Of a DNA stretch of 64,000 nucleotides, positions 27,459-36,390 are shown piece after piece. Source of the DNA: Gammaproteobacteria bacterium. Its GTDB lineage: Bacteria; Pseudomonadota; Gammaproteobacteria; Thiohalomonadales; Thiohalomonadaceae. Numbering within the stretch: the stretch's first letter is position 1; every line of letters starts with the position of its first letter. Below the pieces are notes generated by a model. That model ran no database searches, was not told where the DNA came from, and saw nothing but the letters and a program-made list of their open reading frames with translations. The stretch covers positions 62,001-126,000 of the forward strand of contig QKED01000012.1 in assembly GCA_003252455.1 (NCBI GenBank). Reading direction: 5' to 3'. Both the position numbers and the translations under genes were made by a program.

Positions 27459-27486
27459 CCCGGGCCGTGCCTGCGCAGGGCCCGGG
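27459..27486 (-). promoter_or_regulatory. Intercistronic hairpin between the two Sel1 genes
   Basis: CCCGGGCC (27459-27466) pairs with GGCCCGGG (27479-27486), loop of 12 bases, in the 59-bp gap between two co-oriented genes. No T-run follows. It may tune expression of the downstream gene or protect the upstream message. Confidence 0.45.
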
Positions 27487-27501
27487 GTTGGCGACTCGCG
27501 G

Positions 27502-28248
27502 TTATTTACAGATCGACATGAAGCGGGCGCTGGGGCCCTTGCAGGGGTTGGCGCGGAATTTCGCCTCCTCCTCGGCACGCGCGGCGGCCTCCGCCTCGGC
27601 GCGGGCCGCCGCCTGGGCCTCACGCTCTGCGGCCAGTTCGGCCTGGCGCCTGGCCTCCTCCTCGCGCCGCTGCTGTTCGGCGGCGCTACGGCGCTCCTCC
27701 AATTCGCGCAGCGCCTGCTCGCGCTGGGTCTGGCGGGCGGCCTCTTCCTGGGCGCGTTTGCGCTCGTGTTCGAGCCGCTGGCGCTCCATCTCGGCGCGGC
27801 GTGCATCGGCGTCGCGACGGGCCTGATCGAGCTCGGCCTGATGCTTCGCGTCCGCCTCGCGACGCTGACGATCGAGTGCGTCACGACGGGCCTGGGCCTC
27901 GGCCTCGGCGGCCTGACGCTGCGCCTCGGCGGCGGCGCTTGCCTCGTCGGCACGTCGCTGCTTGAGTTGGCGGATACGGTCGCTGGCGCTTGGATGACCG
28001 CTGGCGGCGGCCTTGGTGTACCAGCGGATCGCCTCTTCGTCACTCTGTGCGACGCCGCGTCCCTCTTCATACATCTCGGCGATCTTGTACTGCGCCTCGA
28101 CATTCCCTTGGTCGGCCATCTTCGACTGGAAGCGGAATACGCTCTCGAAGATCTCGGTCTCCTCCTGGGTGGCGGCCAGACTGGCGCCACTCAGGCCAAG
28201 GGCGAGGACGAAAGCGGTGATGAGTGGGCTGTGTTGAACCTTGAGCAC
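27502..28248 (-). CDS. Periplasmic Sel1-repeat / long coiled-coil protein
   Basis: A 248-residue exported protein (signal MLKVQHSPLITAFVLALGLSGASLAA). A short Sel1 region at about residues 35-95 (DQGNVEAQYKIAEMYEEGRGV, AIRWYTKAAASGHPSA) leads into about 130 residues of Ala/Arg/Glu/Gln-rich continuous coiled coil. The C-terminus is a short NPCKGPSARFMSICK tail with two cysteines. It is a shorter relative of the next gene, lacking that protein's C-terminal domain. The role is unknown; spacing suggests an operon with the phosphate-binding-like gene and the porin upstream. Confidence 0.75.
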   Translation of the reverse strand: MLKVQHSPLITAFVLALGLSGASLAATQEETEIFESVFRFQSKMADQGNVEAQYKIAEMYEEGRGVAQSDEEAIRWYTKAAASGHPSASDRIRQLKQRRADEASAAAEAQRQAAEAEAQARRDALDRQRREADAKHQAELDQARRDADARRAEMERQRLEHERKRAQEEAARQTQREQALRELEERRSAAEQQRREEEARRQAELAAEREAQAAARAEAEAAARAEEEAKFRANPCKGPSARFMSICK

Positions 28249-28274
28249 GATACACCTCCTCTCGTCGTGGGGAT

Positions 28275-28709
28275 TTAGGGAATGATCAGCAGGAGTTTGA
28301 CCTGATCGTTGAGCTTGTCGCCGGAGATGTAGCCGATGGCCCCGGGGGTACTGGATACCTCCTTGAGCATCGCCTCGTCGCCCTCGACCGTGCGCGGCGG
28401 CTTACCCTTGCCGGTGAACATGCGCTTGGACCAGTAGGCCTTGAGCGCGCTCTGCTCCTTGTCGGCCACGCGACGGTAGAAGGTTTCGCGGATGGCGCTG
28501 CCGTCACTCTGGTCGATGGGTGTGACCTCGGTGCCGCTCGGCAGGCTGTGGCTGCGGCCCATGTAGAGGTTCTCCAGCTCCTCGTTGGTGACGCCCACAT
28601 CGCTCACCCCGGGGTGGGCGATGACGGCAATGGCAGCGAAGAGTGGGCTCGTGAAGAGCAGGGCGAGCAACATCGCCCCGCGTGCAATCGGGTGGTTCAG
28701 ACGCTTCAT
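28275..28709 (-). CDS. Small PstS-like (phosphate-binding-type) periplasmic protein
   Basis: A 144-residue exported protein (signal MKRLNHPIARGAMLLALLFTSPLFA). The mature part (VIAHPGVSDVGVTNEELENLYMGRS..., SGSAIRETFY-like DQSDGSAIRETF, TPGAIGYISGDKLND) resembles the short phosphate ABC-transporter substrate-binding-like proteins that occur beside outer-membrane porins. At half the usual size of PstS it probably represents one lobe. No Pst permease genes are nearby, so transport itself is not supported; a sensing or scavenging role with the adjacent porin is an inference. Confidence 0.78.
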   Translation of the reverse strand: MKRLNHPIARGAMLLALLFTSPLFAAIAVIAHPGVSDVGVTNEELENLYMGRSHSLPSGTEVTPIDQSDGSAIRETFYRRVADKEQSALKAYWSKRMFTGKGKPPRTVEGDEAMLKEVSSTPGAIGYISGDKLNDQVKLLLIIP

Positions 28710-28719
28710 CCGACACCTC

Positions 28720-30060
28720 CTAGAAAATGAGGTCGAGGGAGATGCCGTAGAGATTTCCGCTCTCTACACCAGCATAGTCGTACAGGCCGTGATTCCCTTC
28801 TTCGGGGGTGATGCGGGTGGCCTCGAACTTGATCGCCGCCGCCGGACCCACCTCGTAGCGCATGCCGATGGAGTTGGAGGTCTGCTCCAGCACCACGCTG
28901 GACATGGCCGCCATCACCGGCTCGTCCTTGCCCTTCATCAACCGCGAATGGGTGATATAGGGGAGGAAGTCGCCAAAGCGGTAGCCGAGGGTCAGGTAGC
29001 CGGCGTTCTGGTCGGGGAAGGCCATGTCCATCACCATGTCACGTTCGGTGTCACGGGCGATGTACTCGCTCAGGATCACGATGTCGTTCCAGTCGAGGGA
29101 GAAGCCGACACCGCCGAAGCTGCCGTATTTGTCGTACATGCCGAAGCCGGGGGCATCCACGCGGGTGGTGAAGTAGCCGATACGGAAGGTGGCGTAGTCG
29201 TTGGAGAGTGAGAGGTTGAAGCCGACCATCTTGTTGGTGGAGAAGGTGGCCTTGTCGCCCACCACCGGCAGTGCGGTGATGCAGGGCTGGTTGGCCATGT
29301 CTTCGTAGTCCATCAGGTAGAGGTTCTGGCTACAGGCAGTGCCGATGAGCCCCTGGGCCGCAGCGGCCAGTTGCGCGTTCTGTGCGTCGAAGGTGGCCTG
29401 GTTGATGAAACCGCCGGCCAGGGCCGCATCCAACTGCTGTTTGTTGCTCTGCAGGGTGGAGAGGGTGGCGCGGGTGAAGGCGACGCTCGGGGCGGGGACG
29501 AAGGTGGTGTGGTTACCGCCACCGGCGTAGAGCTGGAAGGTGAGGCCCACGTCGCCCATCTGCTGGAAGAAGAGCAGGTCGACACCCGAGAGGGAGGTGA
29601 TCGGGTTGGTGCTGTAGACCTCCATCGGCGGGCGCAGCCAGGGGTAGGCGTAGCCCACCTCCTGATAGTCGGAGACGAGGAACTGCGGCACCTTCACCTT
29701 ACCGATGCGCAGGTCGATACCCTCGTCGAGGTTGATGCTCGCATAGGCCCAGTCGGCGTAGGTGTTGAACTGCTCTTCGCCGCCCTTGGCCAGGAGCTGG
29801 GCGGTGAGGCTGATGCGGTCGTTGATGTCGGCGGCGATCTGGATGCCGAGGCGGGTGTCGCGGGTGTCGGTGTTGAACTCATCGTCCGCCAGGCCTTGAC
29901 CGTAGCCGACGGGGGCGTCGGTGGCGGCATCTTTGCTGTCGGTATAGGTCGCGGCAGCGGTCAGGAAGCCATTGATGGTGATGGTGTCGAGGGCGAAGGC
30001 CGATGGCCCGAACATGGCAAGCGCCAGTGCGGACAACGACAGGATTCGACTCTGTTTCAT
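28720..30060 (-). CDS. Outer-membrane beta-barrel porin
   Basis: A 446-residue exported protein with signal MKQSRILSLSALALAMFGPSAFA, then alternating amphipathic beta strands (for example NGFLTAAATYTD, DTRLGIQIAADINDRISLTAQLLAKGG) and a C-terminal phenylalanine (ISLDLIF) typical for BAM-assembled barrels. It resembles the gammaproteobacterial porin-like proteins found next to small phosphate-binding-like genes. The substrate is not known. A good AGAGGAAAG ribosome binding site precedes the ATG. It is first of four co-oriented genes and divergent from the surface-protein operon. Confidence 0.82.
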   Translation of the reverse strand: MKQSRILSLSALALAMFGPSAFALDTITINGFLTAAATYTDSKDAATDAPVGYGQGLADDEFNTDTRDTRLGIQIAADINDRISLTAQLLAKGGEEQFNTYADWAYASINLDEGIDLRIGKVKVPQFLVSDYQEVGYAYPWLRPPMEVYSTNPITSLSGVDLLFFQQMGDVGLTFQLYAGGGNHTTFVPAPSVAFTRATLSTLQSNKQQLDAALAGGFINQATFDAQNAQLAAAAQGLIGTACSQNLYLMDYEDMANQPCITALPVVGDKATFSTNKMVGFNLSLSNDYATFRIGYFTTRVDAPGFGMYDKYGSFGGVGFSLDWNDIVILSEYIARDTERDMVMDMAFPDQNAGYLTLGYRFGDFLPYITHSRLMKGKDEPVMAAMSSVVLEQTSNSIGMRYEVGPAAAIKFEATRITPEEGNHGLYDYAGVESGNLYGISLDLIF

Positions 30061-30528
30061 GAACGTTCTTTCCTCTGTTGTGGTTGGGCCCGGGCCTCTG
30101 CGGGTCCGTGACCCTTGCGCGGCATGCCGCTTACACTTCGTTTTTTATAAAGCAAAACCCACGGCGTCGGGTGTTGCGACGGTGGGGCGGGACGCATCAT
30201 GAGGCGGCTGGGTGTTCGGCAAGGACACCATAGTCTCCGTCGTAGAACGGTCTGTGCGAAATGTCACCGACCGACTCTAACTGATTCTAATCCTTGGGGC
30301 AGGTCTGTAAAGGACGAGGTGAGGGGAAAAGATCTCTTATCTTACGTCGTCACGTCAACTTCACCCGGGCTACTTTATCGGATCCCGCATCAATTAGTCA
30401 GAATTTCACCCAAGAATCGATGCCGGTTTGTGGGGGCTTGCGGTAGCCATACCACCCGGGGCGTCTATACTCCGAATTATGGTCCTTGACCGTAATGGAT
30501 ATTGTCCCCCTGGAGGACCCATCGCCCT
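30061..30528. promoter_or_regulatory. Divergent regulatory region before the surface-protein operon
   Basis: About 470 bp between the porin gene and the nine-gene plus-strand operon. A -10-like TATACT (30466-30471) is followed by a near-perfect dyad ATTATGGTC/GACCGTAAT (30476-30484 and 30488-30496) that would cover the transcription start, and GGAGG at 30512-30516 leads the first gene. The -35 element is weak. The first half of the region is AT-rich relative to the genes. No RNA gene or ORF with support was found. Confidence 0.45.
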
Positions 30529-32049
30529 ATGCACGTCTGTCGCGCCCTCGCTCGCCTTCTGTTGCTGTGTGCCACAGGGCTTGTGTTAGCCGGGTCGGCT
30601 AACGGGGAGGGGGACGGCGCGGAGGTGGCCTCTCACCTCACGGTGCGCCTGGAGCAGTTGCGCAGTCAGGCGTTGTTGCTCGCCCTGGAGCAGCGCCACG
30701 AGGCGGCACTCGTGCGCCTGGAGGAGGCCCTGAGTCTGGCCCCGGACGACCCCCAGAGCCGCCTCGCCTGGGCCGCCCTGCAGAACCACCTGGGCCACTA
30801 CCTGCAGGTGAGTGAGGCCCTCGGTATGTCCTCCAGCGCAGCATCCTATAGCCCCCTTCTGGCCCGCGAATTGGGTACGGCCCTTTACCAGCAGGGGCGC
30901 TACGCCGAGGCCGCCGCCGCCCTCGAACGGATCGATCCAGCGGACGACGAGGGGCGTTACCTCGCCGCCCTGGCGCTCTATCGCAGCGACGACCTGGGCG
31001 CCGCCTTGGCGCGGTTCAGCACCCTCGGGGCCGAGGCCAAGGGGGCAGAGCTGCGTGAGTCGGCCCTCTTTGCCGAGGCGCGCATCGAACTGGAGCAGGG
31101 GCAACGGCCGCAGGCCCTGAGCACACTGCGTCGGCTCGCCGAGGGCTACCCCGACGGGGTGCACGCTAGCGAGGTGGCGCGACTGCGTGCCGACCTCGAC
31201 CCAGCGCGCGCCCCACCCCTCACCTGGGGGGCGAGCGTCGGTCTGGTGGCGGATAGTAACGTGGGCCAGTTCCCCTCTGAACGCCCCCTACCATTGGGGG
31301 TGAGTGCGGATGCCGATCAGCGTCTGCAGCTCGGCCTGCAGGGGCAGTGGCGCCCGCGAGCGGCCCAGGGGGCCGCGGACGAGTGGGGTCTCGGCTATCA
31401 GCTCTTTATAAGCAAGCACGCCCAACTGAGTGCCTACGATATGCAAAATCACAGCCTCAGCGCCGACTGGTCACGACGCGGTAGTCGCGCTACGTGGGGG
31501 GTCGACCTGGGCATCACCCATACGCTATTGGATGGCGCCACCTACCTCGATCGCTACCGCCTCACCCCCAGCCTCAGCTACCCGCACAGCGAGGAGCGCG
31601 TCTCACAGTTGGAATGGATGTGGGAGGGGGACCGCTTCGCCAACCGCGCCATGGCCGGCTATGACGGGCACCGAATGCGCATCACCTACCGCTATCTGGC
31701 CCAGTGGGGTGAGGCGCGGCGGCTCTTTCTCGCCGCGCACCTGGGCCAGGACCGGACCGACGACCGCGCCCTCGCCGCCGCCGAACGTGGGCTCGGCGTG
31801 GGGGGGGATGGGCGCTTCGGGGGTATCGATTGGGGGGCAGAGCTGCGCCTGAGCCAGAGTGAGTACGCCGACGCCCGCCCCAGTGCGCGCCACGACCACA
31901 ACACCCTGCTGCGTCTGCAGGCCCTCTACCCGCTGCACGAGGGGCTCGACCTGCTCGGCGCCTACACCCGTATCGACAACGCCTCGGACAGCGACGACTT
32001 CGGCTATGCGCGCAACCTTTTCGAAGTGCAGTTGCGGTGGCGGCCATGA
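30529..32049 (+). CDS. TPR protein with C-terminal outer-membrane beta-barrel (SLAM-like)
   Basis: A 506-residue exported protein. After the signal peptide (about residues 1-27) come TPR-like helices to about residue 230 (ALEQRHEAALVRLEEALSLAPDDPQSRLAWAAL, ELGTALYQQGRYAEAAAAL). The rest looks like a beta-barrel (WGASVGLVADSNVG to the terminal LFEVQLRWRP). The layout matches surface-lipoprotein-assembly-modulator-like proteins, which move lipoproteins to the cell surface; a lipoprotein is encoded two genes downstream. ATG 30529 is chosen because an earlier TTG at 30502 would place the ribosome binding site inside the gene. The stop overlaps the next start. Confidence 0.72.
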   Translation: MHVCRALARLLLLCATGLVLAGSANGEGDGAEVASHLTVRLEQLRSQALLLALEQRHEAALVRLEEALSLAPDDPQSRLAWAALQNHLGHYLQVSEALGMSSSAASYSPLLARELGTALYQQGRYAEAAAALERIDPADDEGRYLAALALYRSDDLGAALARFSTLGAEAKGAELRESALFAEARIELEQGQRPQALSTLRRLAEGYPDGVHASEVARLRADLDPARAPPLTWGASVGLVADSNVGQFPSERPLPLGVSADADQRLQLGLQGQWRPRAAQGAADEWGLGYQLFISKHAQLSAYDMQNHSLSADWSRRGSRATWGVDLGITHTLLDGATYLDRYRLTPSLSYPHSEERVSQLEWMWEGDRFANRAMAGYDGHRMRITYRYLAQWGEARRLFLAAHLGQDRTDDRALAAAERGLGVGGDGRFGGIDWGAELRLSQSEYADARPSARHDHNTLLRLQALYPLHEGLDLLGAYTRIDNASDSDDFGYARNLFEVQLRWRP

Positions 32050-32918
32050 TCCGCCTGCCGTTCACCCTGCTGTTACTGCTCCTTGTCTCCTCGCCACAGG
32101 CGGCCGAACTGGCGGGGCGCAGCGTGGCCAGCATCGGTGAGGTGGCACTCGAACGCGAGGGGCTGCGCCGTCCGCTGCAGGTCAACGAGGCGCTGCTGGT
32201 GGGGGATACCCTGCACACCGGGCGCGACAGTCAGGTGAAGCTATTGCTCGAAGACGAAGCCGTGGTGCGCCTCGGGGCCGAGAGTCAGCTCACCCTCAGC
32301 GCCCTGGCCGCCACCGCCCCCGAGCACCCCACCCGCCTCGACCTGGCGCGCGGGCGGCTGCGCGCCTTCGTCAGCCACGCCCCTGCGGCGCACGCGGCCG
32401 AGCGTTTCGAGGTGCGCACCCCGAGTGCCATCGCCGGGGTACGTGGCACCGATTTCGAGGTGCTGACGGTCAACCCCACCTTTGTCCGGGTCTTCTACGG
32501 CAGTGTCATGGTGCGCCCCCTGGGGGGAGGCCCCGGCCTGCTGCTGCTGCCTAACCAATACGTGCGGGTGGATAGCGAGCGGGGCACGGGGGAGGCCCAT
32601 CCCATCGATCCCGGGACCCCACTGGAGGGGCCGATCCAGGGTGAAGAGGGGGTCCCCAGTGGGCTGCGCGGCCCCGCCCCAGAGGCCCTCGACCTGGCGC
32701 AACTGCGCGTGCTGTTGGCCGTCAGTGGCGGCATGCTGGCGCTGCCGCGCGACGAGCCGTTTCGCTACCGTGGTCAGGGGCCGGGGCGCGCGGCGCTCAG
32801 TCGCTGGTTGCGAGAGCGCGAGGCGCAGGCGCAGAGCGACCAGCTCGATCAGCTCGACCGCCCGCTCCCCGCCGACGCCATCCCCCTGCCGATCCGTGTA
32901 GAGGTGCCGCTGCCATGA
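32046..32918 (+). CDS. FecR-domain periplasmic protein (first copy)
   Basis: A 290-residue exported protein (signal MIRLPFTLLLLLLVSSPQAAELA). Residues about 25-170 form a FecR domain: SIGEVALEREG..., VGDTLHTGRDSQVKLLLEDEAVVRLGAESQL and the hallmark RTPSAIAGVRGTDFEV. Such domains in standalone periplasmic proteins are thought to sense or bind partners. The C-terminal 100 residues are proline-rich and unassigned. It overlaps both neighbours by 4 bp (ATGA), giving strict translational coupling from the barrel protein to the large lipoprotein. A second FecR gene lies at 49386-50321. Confidence 0.88.
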   Translation: MIRLPFTLLLLLLVSSPQAAELAGRSVASIGEVALEREGLRRPLQVNEALLVGDTLHTGRDSQVKLLLEDEAVVRLGAESQLTLSALAATAPEHPTRLDLARGRLRAFVSHAPAAHAAERFEVRTPSAIAGVRGTDFEVLTVNPTFVRVFYGSVMVRPLGGGPGLLLLPNQYVRVDSERGTGEAHPIDPGTPLEGPIQGEEGVPSGLRGPAPEALDLAQLRVLLAVSGGMLALPRDEPFRYRGQGPGRAALSRWLREREAQAQSDQLDQLDRPLPADAIPLPIRVEVPLP

Positions 32919-35900
32919 CCTCGCCGCGCACCCTCGCCGCCGCCCCACTGCTGCTGGCCCTCCTCGCTGGGTGCAGTGGTGAGGCGCACCCCGACCGCGT
33001 CGCCGTGACACTCGCCATCACCCCCGCCAGTGCGAGCAGTACCACTGCGCAGCGCGCGGCTGTGCAGAGCGCGGCTGTGCAGAGCGCCGCTGTGCAGAGC
33101 CCCCCGCTACTCACCCTGCTGCGCCAGTTGGTGGGGCCAGCACAGGCCGCAGCGCTGGCCGAGACCCTGCCGTTCCTCGACGAGCTGGTGTTGGAGGTGA
33201 GTGGGGTGGGCGTCGCCACGCTGCGCGACGACTACAACCCAGGGCGCTTCCAGCCCTCCGCCAACCTGCCGAGCGGGATCCGCCTGAACGATACCGAGGT
33301 GACCCTCTACGTGCCCAATCGCGCGGGGCTGAGCCTGCGCCTGAGTGCCTACAACCACGCCGGTTATCGCCTCTTCAGCGGCCAGGGCACCCTGGCCGAG
33401 GCACTCGCCGCAGGCGGTCGCCTCGACCTGCGCCTGACGGTGGATATCGACGAACGCGTCCCGCGCTTCGTCGCTGGCAGCGACTGCCCCGACAGCGACG
33501 CCGACACCCTCTGCGATGCCTACGAGAACCTCTTCGTCACCCGCCTCGGTGTGCCGGACATCGACGGTGACGGCCTGGACAACGCCCACGACACGGACAG
33601 CGACGCCGACGGCGTGGCCGACAGCGTCGAGCTCATCAGCGCACGCAACGACGGCTACCCCAGCTTCATCCACAAAAACCAGGGGCCGAACCGCCTCACC
33701 CTGGGCGACCTCGCCACCGACGAGGACCAACCCAGCGCCACCCTCACCGCCGTGGTCGAGGACCCCGACCTCGGCGACGTGCACACCCTGCGCCTCGACA
33801 CCCCGCCGCAGCACGGCCAGGTGAGCCTGAGCGGACTCGACTACCGCTACACCCCGGACGCCGACTTCAACGGCAGCGACCACTTTACCCTGAGCGCCGG
33901 AGACCTCGGCGGGCTCTGGGTGCAGGGGCCGAGCGTCGCGGTCACTGTGCGCGCGCGAAACGACGCCCCCGTGGCGCAGACCCCGGCACCGCTCACCCTC
34001 GACGAGGATACCGCCAGCCCACTCATCCCACTCCCCTTCAGCGACGCGGACCTCGCCGACACCATCCCGGACAGCCACACCCTGCTGCTCGACCAGGCCC
34101 CGCAGCACGGCGAGGTGGCCCTCGTCGGCACCAGCTATCGCTACACCCCGAGCGCCGACTACTTCGGCCCCGACCGCTTCACGCTCCGTGTGCGCGACCG
34201 CGCCGGGGCCGACTCCGCCGCCGCCGAGGTGCTGGTGAGCGTCACCCCGGTCAACGACGCCCCGCGTGCACTGCTGGTCACCGACCTCACCACCGGCGAA
34301 GACACCCCGAGCGCCTACGCCAGCGCCCAGGTGAGCGACCCCGACCCCGACGATGGCCACACCCTCTTCGTCGCCAGCGCCCCGCTCCACGGCAGCGTGG
34401 AGTTCGCCGGGCTCGACTACCGCTATCGCCCCGCCGCCGACTACCATGGTAGCGACCACTTCACCCTCGGCGTGGTCGACGCCGCAGGGCTGAGCCTCAC
34501 GGCGACCACGGCGGTCGGCGTTACCATCACCCCGGTCAACGACCCCCCGAGCCCGCAGGACGACCAGTTCGCCACCTCGCGCAACGCGGCCCTGCTCATC
34601 GACCCGCTGGCCAACGACAGCGACATCGACGGCGACAGCCTCGTCCTGGTGAGCTTCACCCAACCCGCCGACGGCAACCTGGTGGCGGAGGGGGCGCAGC
34701 TGCGCTTCACCCCGACGGAGAACTTCGTCGGCAGCACCACCTTCAGCTATCGCGTACGCGACCCCGACGGCCTGGAGGCGGGTGCCAGCGTCACCCTGAA
34801 CGTGGTCGAGGGCAACCTGCCGCCGCAGATCACCGCGCAGCCCATCACCACCGACGAGGACCTCGCCGTGGAGATCGACCTGCTCGCCACCGCCAGCGAC
34901 CCCGAGGGCGACCCCCTCACCCTCAGCGCCTTCACCACGCCGACCCTCGGCGTGCTCGAAGCGCTCGGCGCGGGGCGGGTGCGCTACACCCCCAACGCCG
35001 ATCAACACGGCAGCGACAGCTTCGAGTACACCATCGCCGACGACCAAGGTGGTGCGAGCAGCGCGACCCAGAGCCTGACCATCACAGCGCAAAATGACGC
35101 CCCCGTGGCGCAGGACGACAGCGTCAGCGTGGCGCGCAACACCCCGCTACCACTCGACCTGCTCGGTAACGACAGCGATGTGGATGGCGACCCGCTGACG
35201 CTCCTCGACTGGGGTACACCGGGCCTCGGCAGCCTGAGCCTGGTCGGTGCGCAGTTGGTCTACACCCCGCCCGCCGAATATGTCGGCAGCGACGGCTTCA
35301 CCTATCGCATCAGCGATGGTCAGGGCGGCGTCGGTGCGGCGAACGTCACCCTCACCATCAGCGGCGACAATCGTCCCCCCGTGTTGACCCCGCCCAACGC
35401 GACCACCGCCGAGGACACCCCCATCACCCTCGACCTGCTCGCCAGTGCCAGCGACCCGGACGGCGACACGCTCACCCTGGTCAGCTTCACCCAACCCACG
35501 CTCGGTGTGCTGGAGGCGCTCGGTGCGGGCGTGCTGCGCTACACCCCGCTTACCGATCAGTTCGGCAACGACGGCTTCGACTACCAGGTGAGCGATACCC
35601 TCGGTGCCACCACCCAGGCGACCCAGGCGCTCACCATCGAGCCGGTCAACGACGCGCCAATCGCCCAAGACGACAGCGTCAGCCTGGCCATGGACCAGCC
35701 CCTCGACTTCGACCCCAGGCTCAACGACAGCGATATCGATGGCGACCCGCTGAGCCTGATCGAACCGCTGGCCACGCTCATCAGCGGCACGCTCAGCCTC
35801 AACCCCGACGGCTCGCTGCACTACCAGCCCAACAACGGCTTCGTCGGCGCGGAGGGGTTCGACTATCGCGTCGGCGATGGCCAGGGCGGCAGCGCCCAGG

Positions 35901-36373
35901 CGCATGTCACCCTCAGCGTCCTCGACCGTGCGCAGCAGCTTGGCCTCGCCCCGGACTTTATCCAGGTGGCCCGCGGTGCCAGCTTCACCCTTCAGGCGGA
36001 GTACCAGACCAGCGACGCCGAGGGCCTGCTCACCGGCCTCGGGCTGCGCATCCACTACGACAGCACGCGCCTCACCTGGCAGGGCTTCCCGAGCCTACTC
36101 AGCTTCGGCCTGGTGGGGCGCGACCTCACCCCACAGAGCGACCTCGACGACCTCGACGCCGACCCGAGCACCGACAGCTATCTACTCGTGGCGTGGAGCG
36201 ACCTCGACGCCCTCTGGCCCGGCGGCCTCCTGCCGCAGGGCCTCTACAGCGTGCAGTTTCAGGTGCGCGCCGACGCCCCCGGCGGCGCCACCTACGTGCG
36301 TTTCAGCAGTAGCGCGAGCGCGATCGGTTATCTGTTCCAAGCGGTACCTGCCCAAGTGCAGGTGATGCCCTAA
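32915..36373 (+). CDS. Large surface lipoprotein: cadherin-like repeats with C-terminal cohesin-like domain
   Basis: A 1152-residue lipoprotein (lipobox LLALLAGCSGE). Order: an Ala-Val-Gln-Ser linker, an N-terminal domain, a calcium-binding thrombospondin type 3-like stretch (DCPDSDADTLCDAYE, DIDGDGLDNAHDTDSDADGVAD), then about eight cadherin-like repeats of some 95 residues (about 262-1005) with recurrent TDEDTP, YTPxADFxGxDxFTYxVxD and PVNDAPxAxDD motifs. The last 140 residues (from about 1010) look like a cohesin: long beta strands, GLGLRIHYDSTRLTW and LYSVQFQVRADAPGG. A calcium-stiffened stalk that presents a cohesin is the likely design. A dockerin-like partner is encoded at 44093-45271. 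Confidence 0.82.
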   Translation: MTSPRTLAAAPLLLALLAGCSGEAHPDRVAVTLAITPASASSTTAQRAAVQSAAVQSAAVQSPPLLTLLRQLVGPAQAAALAETLPFLDELVLEVSGVGVATLRDDYNPGRFQPSANLPSGIRLNDTEVTLYVPNRAGLSLRLSAYNHAGYRLFSGQGTLAEALAAGGRLDLRLTVDIDERVPRFVAGSDCPDSDADTLCDAYENLFVTRLGVPDIDGDGLDNAHDTDSDADGVADSVELISARNDGYPSFIHKNQGPNRLTLGDLATDEDQPSATLTAVVEDPDLGDVHTLRLDTPPQHGQVSLSGLDYRYTPDADFNGSDHFTLSAGDLGGLWVQGPSVAVTVRARNDAPVAQTPAPLTLDEDTASPLIPLPFSDADLADTIPDSHTLLLDQAPQHGEVALVGTSYRYTPSADYFGPDRFTLRVRDRAGADSAAAEVLVSVTPVNDAPRALLVTDLTTGEDTPSAYASAQVSDPDPDDGHTLFVASAPLHGSVEFAGLDYRYRPAADYHGSDHFTLGVVDAAGLSLTATTAVGVTITPVNDPPSPQDDQFATSRNAALLIDPLANDSDIDGDSLVLVSFTQPADGNLVAEGAQLRFTPTENFVGSTTFSYRVRDPDGLEAGASVTLNVVEGNLPPQITAQPITTDEDLAVEIDLLATASDPEGDPLTLSAFTTPTLGVLEALGAGRVRYTPNADQHGSDSFEYTIADDQGGASSATQSLTITAQNDAPVAQDDSVSVARNTPLPLDLLGNDSDVDGDPLTLLDWGTPGLGSLSLVGAQLVYTPPAEYVGSDGFTYRISDGQGGVGAANVTLTISGDNRPPVLTPPNATTAEDTPITLDLLASASDPDGDTLTLVSFTQPTLGVLEALGAGVLRYTPLTDQFGNDGFDYQVSDTLGATTQATQALTIEPVNDAPIAQDDSVSLAMDQPLDFDPRLNDSDIDGDPLSLIEPLATLISGTLSLNPDGSLHYQPNNGFVGAEGFDYRVGDGQGGSAQAHVTLSVLDRAQQLGLAPDFIQVARGASFTLQAEYQTSDAEGLLTGLGLRIHYDSTRLTWQGFPSLLSFGLVGRDLTPQSDLDDLDADPSTDSYLLVAWSDLDALWPGGLLPQGLYSVQFQVRADAPGGATYVRFSSSASAIGYLFQAVPAQVQVMP
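33056..33100 (+). repeat. Three tandem 15-bp repeats in the lipoprotein linker
   Basis: GCGGCTGTGCAGAGC occurs at 33056-33070 and 33071-33085 and with one change at 33086-33100. It encodes AAVQS three times in the linker after the lipoprotein signal. The unit is a multiple of three, so copy-number change would alter linker length without frameshift. Confidence 0.9.
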
Positions 36374-36390
36374 CCCAATGGTGGCAGACC

